DNA of 7,259 nt, taken from a bacterium (GTDB taxonomy: Bacteria; UBA9089; JASEGY01). Positions 4,887-7,259 of this stretch are shown in pieces. How positions within the stretch are numbered: the first letter of the stretch is position 1; each line of letters begins with the position of its first letter. Made by a program: the position numbers and the translations under genes. The stretch lies in contig JASEGY010000174.1 in assembly GCA_030019105.1 (NCBI GenBank), positions 1 through 7,259 of the forward strand, read 5' to 3'. The notes beneath the pieces were generated by a model. That model worked only from the letters and a program-made list of their open reading frames with translations, did not search any database and was not told where the DNA came from.

Positions 4887-6977
4887 TCATTGGACCCTGA
4901 TTAACGGCTGGCTGGTGTTTAGTTCCATACCGGAGGTATCAATTTTGCCGCCTGTAGATGCCGTTAATTCCACGGTCCCCGCCACTATGGTGATGTAACT
5001 CTGGCCGGATTTTTTACCCACGAATTCAATGGTCGCCAGGACACCTGAGCCGCTTTTACCTGTGGCCCCTCCCTTTTGAGTTACGGCAATAGCATGACGG
5101 CCTGTACCATCCTCCTGATCAAGACTGACTACATCTGATCCCAGGAATTTATTTTTAAGCTTGACACTATTTACTTCGAGAATGGCCTCCTCGAATTTAA
5201 TGCTAAGAGCTGCTCCTAAAAGATTATTTACATTATTGACCCAGACATCAAGAGTAAAGCTTTCTCCGACGGCTATCTGAGTTTTACTCGGCTTCAGCGA
5301 CATGCCGAGCGTAGTTGAGACCTGCCCAATTTCGAAGGCCCTTTCCGCCGGGGTAGCATCTTTGTTGCCGGCCTCATCTACGGCCCTGACCTTAAAGGTG
5401 TAAGAACCTACCGGCAGATTGGGATAGCTCTTTAGGAGCTCAGCAGTGGGAGAGCTATAATCATTATCTATGCCTCCTAACATATATTGGTATTTAAGAT
5501 TAGCTACAAGAGTAACGCCATCGGTACCACTCCATTTGAAGGTCACCTGCGGGCCGGCAGCGATTGTTCCGCTCGGCCCATCGGTGATGCTTGTCTCCGG
5601 CGGGGTAGTATCTTCCACAAGCGGTGTGAAATCTATTGAAAAAGACCTCTTGGCCGGGGTCGGGTCTTCCAGGCCATCGCCATCTTTGGCTTTCACGTAA
5701 AAAGTGTAGGCCCCCCGGGGGAGGTTATTGTAAGAAGCGCTCGTCTTTGAACTGAAAGCCGAATAACTTGTTTCGTAGCCGGATAGGCGATAGGCATAGA
5801 TAAGCCCTGAAACCGGGGTCTTATCGTCTTCACCCGTCCAGGTAAAAGCAGCCGAGTTGGTTTGATCCAGCACCCCGCTTGGCCCGCCGGTGATAGTTGT
5901 TTCCGGTTCTCCGCCCGGTTCCTTAATGGTGAAAGACCTTGCCGCCGGGGTAGGGTCTTCGTACCCGTCTTTATCCTTAGCCTTAACTCGAAAAGTATAA
6001 TTACCTACCGGAAGATTGGTGTAAGTCTGAGTCGTTTTGGAGCTGAAAGAGGAATAGCCGGTTTCCTTTCCTTCCAAAAAGTAAGAGTATGAGAGGTTGT
6101 CCGGACTGGTATTATTATCGCTGCCGGTCCAGTTAAAAGTAACAGAGGTCTCCGTCACAGTTCCCTCCGGCCCACCAGTGATAGTTGTCTCAGGGAATTC
6201 CTCATCTCCGACAATAGTAAATGACCACCGGGCATGATTCGGGTCAACATTGCCGTCTTCATCCTTGGCCCGAACATGCATGGTATATTTGCCGGGGAGC
6301 AGGTCAGTGTATGTTTTTTCTGTGGTGTGGGTATAAGGGGAATAGCCCTGATCGTATCCTTCCAGGAAGTAGGAATAGAGTAAATCCTTCGCCGGGGTAA
6401 TATCATCCGTCGCCCCCCAACGGAAGTTGGCCATCTTTATTGTGGTGCTATTATCCGGGCCCTTTTCAATAAAGGTCCGGGGATAGGGAGGCAGGAGGGA
6501 TACTGTCCGAAAGGTATAATCAGGCGACACGGACTGATTGCCGGCCATATCCCTTGATTTGACCCGGTAATGGTAAGTGACATAATTTTTGTCTTCTTTG
6601 TTGGTATCGGTATTAGTCGAAATGGAAGTTGCCGGGGCACGTTTAGCGCCGCCTATTTGGTCAGTAGAAACCAGCTTGTTTAAATTAACCCGGTGGCTGA
6701 TGGCAGGATTGCTGAGACTGCCAACATCACGGGTGATAAGGCCGTAGCTCTTAGAGAGTCCATATTCGACCTCACTGGTGCTGGGCTCATTGGTCAGCCA
6801 GGCAATAACGGCTGTTGTTCCGTCACGGCCGGGAGCAGCCGAAATATTAGTTATAATTGGTGGGTTATTATCAATATATGGCGGCGAGGCGATTGGATTT
6901 TTATCCCCTCCGGCACAGCCGGCTAAGAAAAAAATGAGGAATACGCTTAAACATAAGTGCTTGATATTGTAATGCAT
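4887..6977 (-). CDS. Cohesin-domain lipoprotein with repeated Ig/FN3-like modules
   Basis: The 696-residue product begins with a type II signal peptide, MHYNIKHLCLSVFLIFFLAG, and the lipobox LAGC, so Cys21 would be lipidated. Ala at +2 fits an outer-membrane destination under the Lol rule. A fibronectin III-like domain covers about 38-158, with a polar insert at 100-130. Four related beta-sandwich modules of about 92-96 residues follow (161-256, 262-352, 358-449, 459-551). They share PETTITGGP-type starts, F-W-G-D, YSYFLEG, NLPVGNYTF and DPTPA motifs. The last 140 residues (555-696) look like a cohesin domain: a VGESFTLDVWVNN strand, LGAALSIKFE and a GVLATIEF strand. Cohesins bind dockerins on partner proteins, but no dockerin gene is in the window. 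The start at 6977 is set by GGGAGGT seven bases upstream and by the signal peptide. The protein probably displays or anchors a partner at the cell surface; substrate unknown. Confidence 0.85.
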   Translation of the reverse strand: MHYNIKHLCLSVFLIFFLAGCAGGDKNPIASPPYIDNNPPIITNISAAPGRDGTTAVIAWLTNEPSTSEVEYGLSKSYGLITRDVGSLSNPAISHRVNLNKLVSTDQIGGAKRAPATSISTNTDTNKEDKNYVTYHYRVKSRDMAGNQSVSPDYTFRTVSLLPPYPRTFIEKGPDNSTTIKMANFRWGATDDITPAKDLLYSYFLEGYDQGYSPYTHTTEKTYTDLLPGKYTMHVRAKDEDGNVDPNHARWSFTIVGDEEFPETTITGGPEGTVTETSVTFNWTGSDNNTSPDNLSYSYFLEGKETGYSSFSSKTTQTYTNLPVGNYTFRVKAKDKDGYEDPTPAARSFTIKEPGGEPETTITGGPSGVLDQTNSAAFTWTGEDDKTPVSGLIYAYRLSGYETSYSAFSSKTSASYNNLPRGAYTFYVKAKDGDGLEDPTPAKRSFSIDFTPLVEDTTPPETSITDGPSGTIAAGPQVTFKWSGTDGVTLVANLKYQYMLGGIDNDYSSPTAELLKSYPNLPVGSYTFKVRAVDEAGNKDATPAERAFEIGQVSTTLGMSLKPSKTQIAVGESFTLDVWVNNVNNLLGAALSIKFEEAILEVNSVKLKNKFLGSDVVSLDQEDGTGRHAIAVTQKGGATGKSGSGVLATIEFVGKKSGQSYITIVAGTVELTASTGGKIDTSGMELNTSQPLIRVQ

Positions 6978-6984
6978 GTATAAT

Positions 6985-6991
6985 ACCTCCC
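6985..6991 (-). promoter_or_regulatory. Ribosome binding site of the cohesin lipoprotein
   Basis: GGGAGGT on the minus strand lies seven bases upstream of ATG 6977. It rules out the upstream ATG at 7034, which would add 19 residues in front of the signal peptide. Confidence 0.8.
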
Positions 6992-7085
6992 AGTATTTTT
7001 GTAAGCGTTCAGGTACCAGATGACAAATGAACACTATCTATTAATCGTTATCGGCTGAAAGGATGAAGGACTTTAGGGAATTTTC

Positions 7086-7114
7086 TTGACTTAATGCGGT
7101 CACTGATTTATACT
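7086..7114 (+). promoter_or_regulatory. Sigma70-type promoter, rightward
   Basis: TTGACT (7086-7091) and TATACT (7109-7114) are separated by 17 bases; each box differs from consensus at one position. The expected start is near 7121, the first base before heptamer array C. Whatever it transcribes lies beyond the window or is the repeat itself. Confidence 0.55.
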
Positions 7115-7136
7115 GAGGATCAGGTTCCCGGTTCAA
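7107..7136 (-). promoter_or_regulatory. Possible promoter of the lipoprotein gene, -35 inside a heptamer
   Basis: On the minus strand, TTGAAC (7136-7131) and TATAAA (7112-7107) are 18 bases apart. The -10 overlaps that of the opposite promoter at 7109-7114. The leader to ATG 6977 would be about 120 nt. The -35 is one unit of the GGTTCAN array, so the repeat may provide it. Confidence 0.3.
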
Positions 7137-7206
7137 GGTTCAAGGTTCAGGGTTGATCGTCTTGCCCTCTTCGAACCGTGAACATGGAACCCTGAACCCT
7201 GAACCT
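7122..7206. repeat. Heptamer hairpin C, GGTTCAN family, complete
   Basis: The left arm 7122-7155 (ggttccc, ggttcaa, ggttcaa, ggttcag units) and the right arm 7173-7206 (gaacc-type units) pair imperfectly across a loop, gatcgtcttgccctcttc-like. The loop sequence is related to that of copy B (cgctttgcgctcttc) and, more distantly, copy A. This is the only uninterrupted copy and shows the structure of the family. Confidence 0.8.
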
Positions 7207-7240
7207 ATAGCTCTTAAGATAATGTTTTTGGGGTAATAGG

Positions 7241-7259
7241 TTGTAAGTTGTAAGTTGTA
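7241..7259. repeat. Start of another TTGTAAG heptamer array, cut by the window end
   Basis: Two full ttgtaag units and a partial third run to the last base. The right arm, if any, lies outside the window. The family is the one seen at 4770-4845. Confidence 0.7.

Noticed and set aside
897..7259. CRISPR array made of the recurring short repeats
   Set aside because: The units are contiguous 7-8 bp tandems without unique spacers, and no cas gene is present.

Overview
The window looks like a repeat-rich accessory stretch from an uncultivated Gram-negative bacterium. A lipobox protein and two membrane-anchored BatA/BatB-type proteins indicate the Gram-negative envelope; the phylum cannot be fixed from the sequence. 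Only three genes look intact: batA (2313-3305, +), batB (3738-4775, +) and a 696-residue cohesin-domain lipoprotein (4887-6977, -). Three others are remnants: the C-terminus of a REP-associated (Y1) transposase (30-161, -), the C-terminus of an AbrB/MazE-like antitoxin (799-897, -), and an archaeal-type AAA ATPase cut off after Walker B (1413-2147, +).

Left part (1-900). A perfect consensus sigma70 promoter on the minus strand (441-469) fires into a 178-nt gene-free segment whose two ends form an 18-bp perfect inverted repeat (259-276/419-436), followed by a T run. This is the best candidate for an undescribed element here: a rod-shaped small RNA, possibly 6S-like in outline. About 280 bases (513-798) beyond it hold no gene I can support.

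Repeat layers. Three kinds of repeat are stacked inside each other. (1) Inverted arrays of 7-8 bp units, in three sequence families (GGTTCAN, ATTGCGG, TTGTAAG), lie at 897-946, 1221-1400, 3309-3739, 4745-4872, 7122-7206 and 7241-7259. (2) A family of small non-autonomous elements with 23-bp terminal inverted repeats (ends starting GGC, inner ends CGGCCA) lies at 947-1101, 1307-1379, 2041-2141 (right end only) and 3349-3700. Two of these sit inside the heptamer arrays and are flanked by 8-bp direct repeats. (3) REP-type hairpins with GTAG feet lie inside those elements. Every damaged gene except the transposase ends at one of these repeats.

Right part (2142-7259). BatA and BatB are von Willebrand factor A proteins with intact MIDAS motifs, expected to form a membrane complex. 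Their operon is interrupted by a 431-bp nested insert, and the hairpin arm supplies the first two bases of the batB start codon. No moxR, DUF58, batC or batD gene is present. The lipoprotein gene converges on batB; the two are separated by a large palindrome that also contains the batB stop codon. Upstream of the lipoprotein gene, two oppositely directed promoter candidates overlap at 7086-7136.
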